From NCBI GenBank assembly GCA_014238315.1, contig JABABG010000070.1, forward strand, positions 1-36,137: DNA of 36,137 nt. Direction: 5' to 3'. Under the pieces are notes generated by a model that saw only the letters and a program-made list of their open reading frames with translations, did not search any database and was not told where the DNA came from. Every line of letters starts with the position of its first letter. Within the stretch, counting starts at the first letter, position 1. The translations under genes were made by a program, and so were the position numbers. This document shows positions 27,650 through 35,810 of the stretch, in pieces. The DNA is from Alphaproteobacteria bacterium. GTDB taxonomy: Bacteria; Pseudomonadota; Alphaproteobacteria; JABAAW01.

Positions 27650-28918
27650 ATGATTAATGGTTTTTCTAAATTTCGGTCTTATGGTATGCGAGCGGTGTCT
27701 ATCCCTTGCTTGTTTCTTGTGGGGATATTTTTTCTGCAAGTTTTTGGGGCTGGCTTTGTTTCGTTTTCGTGGGCTCAGGGTTCTGATAAATACCCTTTAC
27801 ACGAAGCGGTTCGCATTGACGATATTGAAGCAGCGCGACGCTTGCTAGCGGAAGGCGAGAAGCACCTTGCACTGGATGTTGATGATCAGGGTATGCTACC
27901 TCTGCAAATTGCTGTTTCGACCGGAAGCATTAAGATGGTCCGTATTTTAATCGACGAGTATAATGTTGATCCGAACCATATAGCCGATAGTGGTTTTTCT
28001 TCCAAATCACGAGGACGTTCTCCGTTGCATCTAGCGGCGGCGGCGGGGAAACTTAGTATAGTTGATTTTTTGCTCGATTCAGATGCGAATATTTTTGCAG
28101 TAGATATTGGAGGAATTTCGGCTTTGCATCTTGCTATCCAGTATGGTCATTCGAGTGTAGCGGATAAATTGATAAAAAAAATGGGCAAGCGAGCTCATAT
28201 TCGAGACAAGAATGCCACGACTCCCTTGCACGTTGCCGCACGTCATGGTCAAGATGCTATTACCTCTCGTTTGTTATTTTTAGGCGGAGGGCACACTGGT
28301 TCCGAAAATGCAGAGGGTGAGAGTTTTATAGACGCGAAGAACAATTTTGGTCTGACACCTCTACACTACGCCGCTGCGTGGGGGCATGGCGGTGTAATTA
28401 AGCTTCTACTTTCTGACGGGGCGAATGTAAATGTTGCGAACAAGCAAGGTCTGACTCCCCTTTTTCTAGCTTCTCGAGATGGTCGCGAGGAGGTTGTTGC
28501 GCTACTCTCTGCTCAGCAAGGAGTTAATTTGGAAAGAGGAGACGATGAGGCTCATACGCCCTTATGCGTTGCGGTTGCGAACGGTCATTTGAGGATTTTT
28601 GCACGCTTGCTGAGCAGGGGCGCGGATCCACATGCGAAAGACAAGAACGGCATGATACCTCTGCATATTGCCTCGAAGCGAGGTAACTTTGAGGCTGTAA
28701 CCTCTCTTCTGCAGACGAAGGGCGGCAATATTAACGAGCGTGACAACAACGGCAACACGCCACTACACTACGCTGCCGAGGTTGGACATATGGGTCTTGT
28801 GGAAAGTTTACTGCAATCTGGAGCTGATGTTTCTGCGCGCAATATTAAAAACGAGACAGCTGGCGACCTTGCGCGCGCTTCGGGACACAATCAAATTCTG
28901 CAAATTTTGCATCATTGA
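27650..28918 (+). CDS. Secreted ankyrin-repeat protein 2 (paralogue of protein 1)
   Basis: Signal-like N-terminus then ankyrin repeats (YPLHEAVRIDDIEAARRLLAEG..., GRSPLHLAAAAGKLSIVDFLLDSDAN). ORF track start 27635; in-frame ATG at 27650 (MINGFSKF). Confidence 0.88.
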   Translation: MINGFSKFRSYGMRAVSIPCLFLVGIFFLQVFGAGFVSFSWAQGSDKYPLHEAVRIDDIEAARRLLAEGEKHLALDVDDQGMLPLQIAVSTGSIKMVRILIDEYNVDPNHIADSGFSSKSRGRSPLHLAAAAGKLSIVDFLLDSDANIFAVDIGGISALHLAIQYGHSSVADKLIKKMGKRAHIRDKNATTPLHVAARHGQDAITSRLLFLGGGHTGSENAEGESFIDAKNNFGLTPLHYAAAWGHGGVIKLLLSDGANVNVANKQGLTPLFLASRDGREEVVALLSAQQGVNLERGDDEAHTPLCVAVANGHLRIFARLLSRGADPHAKDKNGMIPLHIASKRGNFEAVTSLLQTKGGNINERDNNGNTPLHYAAEVGHMGLVESLLQSGADVSARNIKNETAGDLARASGHNQILQILHH

Positions 28919-28985
28919 GCTTGTAGCTCGAAGCTACTTGTAGCTCGAAGCTGCTTGTAGCTCGAAACTACTTGTGTAGCTTCAA
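28916..28985. repeat. 17-bp degenerate tandem array x4 beginning at the ank2 stop codon
   Basis: tgagcttgtagctcgaa/gctacttgtagctcgaa/gctgcttgtagctcgaa/actacttgtgtagcttcaa. Confidence 0.9.
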
Positions 28986-29124
28986 GCTGTTAGAGCTTTG
29001 CTCTTATTTGGTCTTTCGATCGAGCGATTTTTATTTTGGAATTTTTAGGCAACTCTGCTGTGGCTAGCATGACTACTTGCTGTCTACTTGCGTTTAGCTG
29101 TGTTTAGAGGCGAGTAGACTTTTG

Positions 29125-29346
29125 CTACGATTGTTGCCGTTGTTGCCTATTAGCTTTTTTATGGGCTATGCTTTTATTTTGCCTGTCGATGATGTAGCGT
29201 AATTTCTTAGTTGCAATGGCTTTGAGTATTTCTGTGCTTTGCCTTGCGTCTCCGACGACCACGGCTTCGGTGAGTGTTTCCGGGTCGATGGCACTAATTC
29301 TGACATGCCGCCCTTTTGGAATAAATTCGAAGAGTATTTCTTTCAT
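29125..29346 (-). CDS. DUF6898-like small protein
   Basis: EILFEFIPKGRHVRISAIDPETLTEAVVVGDARQSTEILKAIATKKLRYII; matches my recollection of this short alphaproteobacterial family. Confidence 0.7.
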   Translation of the reverse strand: MKEILFEFIPKGRHVRISAIDPETLTEAVVVGDARQSTEILKAIATKKLRYIIDRQNKSIAHKKANRQQRQQS

Positions 29347-29419
29347 GGGTTTTTTATATCCGTGCTATTCTAGGCTATCGATACTTGGTCAAAATTATTT
29401 TCTACTACATAGAAAATAT

Positions 29420-29464
29420 AGCTTACATTTGTATAGCTTGCACTTGTATAACTAACACTTGTAT
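29420..29464. repeat. 15-bp degenerate tandem repeat x3 upstream of the DUF924-like gene
   Basis: agcttacatttgtat/agcttgcacttgtat/aactaacacttgtat. Confidence 0.88.
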
Positions 29465-29483
29465 CTATTGGGAGCTTAAATCT

Positions 29484-30062
29484 ATGGTTATTAAAGAGAA
29501 TAGTTCAAGCGAATGGGAGCAGGTTTTACATTTCTGGTTCGAAGAGCTAGTTGGCAAACAACGTTTTGAGGTTGATGCATCGCGCGACCTGCTGATGCGT
29601 GATCGTTTCGGCAAGCTACACGAGCGAGCTTCGCTTGGTGAGTTATTTTCTTGGCGTTCGTCTGGCGAGGGTCGTTTGGCGGAGATTATTATTTTGGATC
29701 AGTTTTCTCGTAACATTTTTAGAGGCTCGCCCTTATCTTTTTCGCAAGATATTGTTGCCTTATGCTTGGCGCAAGAGGCGGTTTCGCTAGGCGTTGATAA
29801 GGCGTTTTCACCGCCAAGGCGAATGTTTTTTTACATGCCGTATATGCACAGCGAGTCATTATTGATCCACGATACGGCTGTGCCCTTGTTTGAGTCTTTG
29901 GCGCGAGATGATGAGGATTTATCGCTGACCTTAGATTTCGAGCATCGCCACCGCAATATCATTGAGCGTTTCGGTCGCTATCCCCACCGCAATAAGATAC
30001 TAGATAGAACCTCAAGTCCAGAAGAGGAAGCTTTTTTACGGGAACCGGGCTCTAGCTTCTAG
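29484..30062 (+). CDS. DUF924 family protein
   Basis: VLHFWFEEL, IILDQFSRNIFRGSP, FFYMPYMHSESL, FEHRHRNIIERFGRYPHRN. Start taken at MVIKENSS because the ORF-track extension translates the upstream repeat. Confidence 0.92.
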   Translation: MVIKENSSSEWEQVLHFWFEELVGKQRFEVDASRDLLMRDRFGKLHERASLGELFSWRSSGEGRLAEIIILDQFSRNIFRGSPLSFSQDIVALCLAQEAVSLGVDKAFSPPRRMFFYMPYMHSESLLIHDTAVPLFESLARDDEDLSLTLDFEHRHRNIIERFGRYPHRNKILDRTSSPEEEAFLREPGSSF

Positions 30063-30230
30063 CAACCCGAAAGAGTTGCCCCCTACCCCACCCCCAATAC
30101 CACTCCCCCCAACTCCCGCTATCCTCACAACCCATATATCTAGGTTGCCTACTAGGTAGGCGTTACCTAGTGGTAGCTATTTCTGGCAATTCTTGAATTG
30201 AGGCTGACCTTATTTTCTCGCTATCTGGTA

Positions 30231-30851
30231 CTAACCGCTAGAGGCGAGCTTCTTGATGCGTTTTAGCTCGTCAGCAATGACCGAGTCCCAGCCTGCGAAT
30301 TCTTCTGGCAAATCGGCTAGCTTATGGAGTGTTCCCCGCCCTCTTTGTTTTTTGGGTGTATATTTCTTTAATAGGATATTCTCGACATTTTCGAAGAACA
30401 GTTTTTCGATTTCTTTTATCAGCCGTTGGTATGTTTGGGCGAATGTTATTTCGGATTTTAGGAAGGTTACATATTTTTGATATATGATATCGCCGCTGTC
30501 GATTTCTTCGTCGATGATATGGATAGTAACACCACTAGGAGTATTTTCATAAAAAGCCCAGAAGTTTGGATGAGCACCACGATTGTATGGCAAATACCCT
30601 ATATGTAGATTAATTATAGGAATGCTTTGCCGAATAACATTCGGCTTTAGTATATGCTTGTAGCCGTAGCTAACGGCCATATCGAAATTTTCAAGAGATT
30701 TTATATTTTCCTCTGTCTGCCATACCTCGACACCAAGCCGAGCTACTTTCTCGATGAGTGTAGTTTTATTTTCGTTATAACCCAAGAATAGTATCTTTAT
30801 ATTTTCGTATTGCGAGTGTTTTTGCGCAATCTTGGTAACTACTTTACGCAT
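30231..30851 (-). CDS. Formyltransferase-domain protein (sugar/methionyl-tRNA formyltransferase-like)
   Basis: INLHIGYLPYNRGAHPNFWAFYENTPSGVTIHIIDEEIDSGDIIYQK matches the formyl_trans_N catalytic region. Confidence 0.87.
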   Translation of the reverse strand: MRKVVTKIAQKHSQYENIKILFLGYNENKTTLIEKVARLGVEVWQTEENIKSLENFDMAVSYGYKHILKPNVIRQSIPIINLHIGYLPYNRGAHPNFWAFYENTPSGVTIHIIDEEIDSGDIIYQKYVTFLKSEITFAQTYQRLIKEIEKLFFENVENILLKKYTPKKQRGRGTLHKLADLPEEFAGWDSVIADELKRIKKLASSG

Positions 30852-30971
30852 TGACTAGATTGGAATAATTGAGTTAATTACTTTGCCGCCTCAGCTACCA
30901 GCCGATGCTGTCGTGCTCGCGCGTTTTTGCAATTGGCAGCGTAACGATGTAGCGATTTTCTATAAATAATT

Positions 30972-31196
30972 TCAAAACCATCTAATCATCCCTATGACTG
31001 CTGCGAGCACATAAAACAATTGCAGTAATAATATGCCTTTATGCTTTCCCAGGTATGCCCAAAAGCCTAATGATAGTGCTGATAGCAACAACAGGACAAA
31101 CCCGAAGAACTCGACCCCGATGTTTGCTGCGACTAGTAGCGAATAGGCTATAGCGGTAATTGCGCCTAGCCATTCGAATAGCTTTTTTTTTATCAT
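30972..31196 (-). CDS. Small membrane protein, function unknown
   Basis: Three hydrophobic segments (WLGAITAIAYSLLVAANIGVEFFGFVLLLLSALSLGFWAYLGKHKGILLLQLFYVLAAVIGMI). Start set at MIKKKLFE; track start is 31292. Confidence 0.6.
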   Translation of the reverse strand: MIKKKLFEWLGAITAIAYSLLVAANIGVEFFGFVLLLLSALSLGFWAYLGKHKGILLLQLFYVLAAVIGMIRWF

Positions 31197-31361
31197 CAGA
31201 TTTTCACTTGCAAGACTAGCATAAGGCATACGAGATATATTTTTCGAGATACATTTGGGATACCTATTGCAGATTACCGATTCTACCTTCACTAGATAGG
31301 CAGAGAATATTTTTCAATTTTTGGTCGTGCATTGTGATTATTTATTGAATTGGTCACTGAG

Positions 31362-31781
31362 CTAGATTTTGTAAGTAACTTGAAGAACTTGATACTCATT
31401 GCTCTTTAAGGCATCTAATAAAGCTTGATTTGATGGAGGAACATTCACTGCAAAGAAATTATAGCGAACTGACTTAATTTCTGGCAACGGATTATAATTA
31501 TTTTTTATTTTTTGAATAATTTTATTTAAACAAACATCAACAAATTCATCTTCTACATTTACACCAATCGTATTGTCTTGGTTTAGATAGGCACTACCAA
31601 TATAATTATCATTCGCCGTAATAAGATACCAAATTCGATAGGGGTAATTTTCTACGAATATTTTGTGTTTTTCGAAGTTTGGTACAGATTGGTGGCTAAT
31701 TCTGTGTTTGCGTGCCTTTAACAGTTCATAAAGAACTCGTATCTGATCGTCGTTAGGAATTATTTTTTCCAATTCAATCAT
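31362..31781 (-). CDS. GNAT-like acetyltransferase (putative)
   Basis: HKIFVENYPYRIWYLITANDNYIGSAYLNQDNTIGVNVEDEFVD resembles small GNATs of glycan-biosynthesis clusters. Confidence 0.55.
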   Translation of the reverse strand: MIELEKIIPNDDQIRVLYELLKARKHRISHQSVPNFEKHKIFVENYPYRIWYLITANDNYIGSAYLNQDNTIGVNVEDEFVDVCLNKIIQKIKNNYNPLPEIKSVRYNFFAVNVPPSNQALLDALKSNEYQVLQVTYKI

Positions 31782-31937
31782 AGCAATAACCTCACTGGAT
31801 TTTGGTTTAAATGAAAACCATAACTCATGCAGGATTCTTAATCAATCCTCACATAAATAGAATTTATAAATCTTTAACTTTTTTCTTTTGCGCCTATAGT
31901 AAAAGAAATTCTTGGTTATATTGACGCATATTATATT

Positions 31938-32786
31938 TCAGGTAGCCAAAGTGATTACAATCAATCTATTATTTTCAATATCAATAACATTGGGGCGATG
32001 TAGATCGATGAGCTTAACATTAAATTTATTTCCTTTTTTCGAGAAATATTTAATATATTTGAATGCGTCAGCCAAGGCGATATCCTCAATTATGTAATAT
32101 CCGTCGACTGTTAGATACTTGTAAAGATTTTCGAGCAAGCACACGCCGGCTTGAAATTCGTGCAAGCCATCATCGATAATTACATCCACAGATTGATGTT
32201 TAAGGTTAGCGGCTTTGACAAAATTCTGAATACTTTCTTTTGATGTTTGATCACAATGATATGTTGCGATACGTTTTTCTTGGAAAAGGATGTTTTTGTC
32301 GATATCCATACCAATTATTTTTGCAGCTGGAAAATAGTCTCGCCATACTCTCAAGCTCGCCCCTGGTATACCGTTAACTCCCATGCTTGACTTGATATCT
32401 GGGTTGTTTGTTCCCAAACCACACTCGACCACTAATTGCACATCGTTGCGTCGTAGTTGAAATAAGAGCTCGTAGATATCCGTGTAAGTGTGACTATCCC
32501 AAGTATACGGATGACCACCTTGTTTAGTCTCACCCTTATCGCTTCCATACTTGTCGCACAAAATATTTAGCAGACTTGATGGACTGTATGTGTAGCCGAT
32601 ATCTATATGATGTTTGAATGCTTTTTTTATTTCATTTAATTCAAATTCTATTTGAATTAATTCAAGGCTTTTTGCAGCACTTATTATTCGACACCTTTTT
32701 CTTTCACGGCTCTTTACCCAGCGCCCCCCAAGAATTATTGCGTCTAGCTTAACTACAATCCGCTTAACTAGGTTTCTCATTTTCAT
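31938..32786 (-). CDS. Class I SAM-dependent methyltransferase
   Basis: LVVECGLGTNNPDIKSSMGVNGIPGASLRVWRDYFPAAKIIGMDIDKNILF...VDVIIDDGLHEFQAG...GYYIIEDI; macrocin/CmcI-like architecture. Confidence 0.85.
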   Translation of the reverse strand: MKMRNLVKRIVVKLDAIILGGRWVKSRERKRCRIISAAKSLELIQIEFELNEIKKAFKHHIDIGYTYSPSSLLNILCDKYGSDKGETKQGGHPYTWDSHTYTDIYELLFQLRRNDVQLVVECGLGTNNPDIKSSMGVNGIPGASLRVWRDYFPAAKIIGMDIDKNILFQEKRIATYHCDQTSKESIQNFVKAANLKHQSVDVIIDDGLHEFQAGVCLLENLYKYLTVDGYYIIEDIALADAFKYIKYFSKKGNKFNVKLIDLHRPNVIDIENNRLIVITLAT

Positions 32787-32910
32787 CCTCCACCTATCAG
32801 TTGAACAGCGATTGCCAAGAGCATCAAAGCCTTGGGTCGCTATTTACGTTATTTCTACTCTACCTTTCAAAAAGTGAGAGTTCTTATGATTGTTTACCAC
32901 TTAAGCAATT

Positions 32911-34230
32911 TTACTGATGGAAAAAGCACAACGAATGGTAGAGTCCCCTCTCGAACACATTGGGTTGCCTTACGTAATGCAAATGACTACCAATTTCTGC
33001 GTTATTCCAGTGTGCAAAACGTGGCCCCCTCAAAACACGATGTAACAAATTATGACTTAGCGATATTTTCAAAAAAGGCTCTTGAATAGTTGTCCCGATA
33101 TCGATAAACGTGGGTCTATCTTTTATGGTTAATGCAAACGCTACTTTATCACTCTCGATAATTAATTGAATTTCTGACTTGTATCCAACTTCCTCTGCTT
33201 TTGCCTTAAAACGATTATAAGCATCACTTACAAGTTGCGGTATTTCTTTGTCATCCCAACTATCATCATCGTATGTCAATTTCTCTTTTGATATTTCTTC
33301 AATATATTCTTCATAAGTTAGATCAAAATGCTTATTAGCAGATTTTTTATTCAGGCTTGATACGTATAGCTCATCGAACTGATCCAAAATCAGACCCTGA
33401 GCAGAGATGTTAATAACGCTGTCCAGATAGGAAAGCGCATCAATTAAAGGAGGAACCCCTGTGAATCCCGTCAAATTAGCCAAACGAGAACCGAGTACGT
33501 ATGAGCCAGCAAATGGCACATAACACCGCGGCTTAACCAACTCAATATATCTGACTGCTTGATTTAAGAACTGCTTTCCTTTTGCTTGAGCCGCTGAGGT
33601 TTTTTTGTCTTCTGTTTCAAACTCAAAGCATTGTGGGTAAGGACCAGTGCCACTATAACCTACGAGTAGCACATCTACATTTTTTTTATGTAGTTCATTA
33701 CTAATTATTGCAGTTTCGGCAAGCTCAAAAGGACAATCATTAGTATTAAGTATCACCTCACCTTCGTGCTCAAACACTACCAAGCTATCAATTTGAGTGC
33801 TACCAAATTTTTTTTCTACCGGAGCACAACCCAAGAATTTAGTACATAGTTCTGGATTGCAATTATCTGCTGCGTAGATTGTAACCGCACCTCCATTTTG
33901 AAGGATGAAAGGCTCTCCATTATCGCATTCAATAGCTTCGTATCCCAACATCTCAATTTTTCGTTTTACGAATTTTGAGTCATAGTTATGCATTAGGACT
34001 GGAGCTTTTCTAGGAAGAGCCTTAAAAGTTGCCTCACTTAGGTGGTCTGGATGGATATGACTAACATAAATGTAATCGTATTCAAGTTTGTTTAGCTCAT
34101 TTGCTGGAAAGGGCGGATAGTGATACCAACTCCCGTAGTACTCGCCATCCGTTAGCCATGGGTCTACAAGCACCTTAGTATCGCCAAGGTGGATGATTTG
34201 TGTAGCACTTTGTAGATGAGTGATTTTCAT
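32911..34230 (-). CDS. MBL-fold metal-dependent hydrolase (CMAH/UlaG-like) with C-terminal SCP2-like segment
   Basis: QSATQIIHLGDTKVLVDPWLTDGEYYGSWYHYPPF, VSHIHPDHLSEATF; C-terminal LRGPRFAHWNNAEIGSHLHY. Confidence 0.8.
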   Translation of the reverse strand: MKITHLQSATQIIHLGDTKVLVDPWLTDGEYYGSWYHYPPFPANELNKLEYDYIYVSHIHPDHLSEATFKALPRKAPVLMHNYDSKFVKRKIEMLGYEAIECDNGEPFILQNGGAVTIYAADNCNPELCTKFLGCAPVEKKFGSTQIDSLVVFEHEGEVILNTNDCPFELAETAIISNELHKKNVDVLLVGYSGTGPYPQCFEFETEDKKTSAAQAKGKQFLNQAVRYIELVKPRCYVPFAGSYVLGSRLANLTGFTGVPPLIDALSYLDSVINISAQGLILDQFDELYVSSLNKKSANKHFDLTYEEYIEEISKEKLTYDDDSWDDKEIPQLVSDAYNRFKAKAEEVGYKSEIQLIIESDKVAFALTIKDRPTFIDIGTTIQEPFLKISLSHNLLHRVLRGPRFAHWNNAEIGSHLHYVRQPNVFERGLYHSLCFFHQ

Positions 34231-34342
34231 TTCTTCTTCATTTCTTCAGCAAGAGCACCTCTGACGGTAAGTGCTATCTTTGAGCGCAGTTTTTTATTTT
34301 CTTCAACGCATGAACTAGGTCACGCTCATTAGCCTCAAGCAT
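34227..34342 (-). pseudogene. Frameshifted 3' remnant of a gene coupled to the MBL-fold gene
   Basis: MLEANERDLVHALKKIKN in one frame continues as KKLRSKIALTVRGALAEEMKKK-stop in another; frame change near an A/T-rich run; stop overlaps the MBL start as ATGA. Confidence 0.5.
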
Positions 34343-34489
34343 TCTTATCGATTTTGTTTATTTTTAGAGACCATTCTAATGACATGTAGAGCAAAAGTCT
34401 AGTGCTTTTTTTCTTGATAACAGAAAGGTTGTACAATTCGGAGCAAATAATTTCAATAGAATCAATGACCTGCGCACCGAAAACTAGTT

Positions 34490-34570
34490 CCACTTGATTT
34501 TTGCGGGCGGCTTTCCTGTATAATCGTATACGACACGGTTAATTCCCTCTACTTCATTTACGATTTCTGC
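34490..34570 (-). pseudogene. Displaced duplicate of the guaA 3' end (att-like direct repeat, copy 1)
   Basis: Matches 35817-35897 at 76/81 bp, 56 bp contiguous identity; encodes [28 protein letters not shown] followed by TAG. Confidence 0.92.
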
Positions 34571-34608
34571 GTTTCAAGACTACAGACTGCACTGCTAATG
34601 AATGACGT

Positions 34609-35436
34609 TCAACGGCGTGCGTGTGTATCGAACCATCCAGGAAAATTCCATCCAATTATTTTACGCAAACGATATAGAAATTTTTTACCAGTGTCGGACC
34701 TTTGGAGCAGAGAATTATTACCAAAGAGTTGGTATGCTAAAAATATTTTTCTGTACCTTATTAGCGCCTTATTTTTACCAACCCATGTTCCCTTGAGATC
34801 ATCACCGAATAATCCGGTTGAGCCTGGTTTAAAATTAAAGTCTAGATAGTGCCCCTCAATGCTAGTATTAGGAATTTTCTGTTGTGGGATATGAACTTGC
34901 TGTTGCAGATAGAACTCCTTATAGCCTAGCTTTTCAAACACATCGAATTCAGCTTTGAGTTCTGCAAAGCTAGTTATGTTACTCTCAATCGAGATATGCT
35001 TTGGTCGAATATCAGTTTTAATCAATTTTTTTAGACAAATTAAATCCATACCTTCAATATCTATTTTAAGGTAATAAGGGTTTCCAAATTTTTTTATAAC
35101 ATCAACAAAGTTAACGACCGGTACTTTAATTACAGTTGATTCTGCGCCTAACTTTTTATTTCTATCGGCCCAATTTTCAAGAACAGTTCCCCAAACGCTT
35201 ACTTTTTTATTTTTAAAAAAACGAATATGATTAAGCGTATCGTCTTCGACGATCGCTCCTTCGATTATAACTAGGTTACCGTTTTCTATTTCTTTTGCAA
35301 ATTTTGCTCTGCACTCATTTATTAGATCAGGGTTAGCTTCAAAAGCTATAACCTTAAAGCCTCTAGCCAAGTAGTATTCGGTATCCTCACCTTTGTGCAT
35401 ACCCACATCATAAATTAACCGCATATCATTTTTCAT
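34609..35436 (-). CDS. FkbM family methyltransferase
   Basis: LIYDVGMHKGEDTEYYLARGFKVIAFEANPDL, VVNFVDVIKKFGNPYYLKIDIEGMDLICLKKL. Confidence 0.9.
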   Translation of the reverse strand: MKNDMRLIYDVGMHKGEDTEYYLARGFKVIAFEANPDLINECRAKFAKEIENGNLVIIEGAIVEDDTLNHIRFFKNKKVSVWGTVLENWADRNKKLGAESTVIKVPVVNFVDVIKKFGNPYYLKIDIEGMDLICLKKLIKTDIRPKHISIESNITSFAELKAEFDVFEKLGYKEFYLQQQVHIPQQKIPNTSIEGHYLDFNFKPGSTGLFGDDLKGTWVGKNKALIRYRKIFLAYQLFGNNSLLQRSDTGKKFLYRLRKIIGWNFPGWFDTHARR

Positions 35437-35810
35437 TTTTTCTTCCTACGTTCTACAAGTTATTCTTATAGTTCCATTTACAAGTGAGGGTATTTACAAG
35501 TTTTTATATCAAAATCATCTTCACCTCAAATTCAATTTTCTGCTTCAACAACTCTTCAACCGTTGCCTTTATAAAGGAGTGGCGAATTTTTATAGTTGGG
35601 TCCATCTATGCGTGTTACGATATTCTTCCACAACCATTGAGTTCAGATGTCGATGAAGCTAGGTTCGTTTGAGACGAGGCTTGTTTGACTTTGCTTTTAG
35701 TAACTTTGTGCTAGTGTAAAAAAAAAATTCGAGGAGTCAATGGCTTGAATTTCATAAAAGTAAGGAATGGATAAAATACACATCGGAACCGACGCCTTAC
35801 CGCAGAAAGA

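Noticed and set aside
32832-33089. Plus-strand ORF antisense to the 3' end of the MBL-fold gene
   Set aside because: No domain features; overlaps a well-supported CDS.
34571-35810. An integrase gene for the guaA-associated segment
   Set aside because: Looked for one next to guaA; only the FkbM gene and very short ORFs are present, with no tyrosine or serine recombinase motifs.
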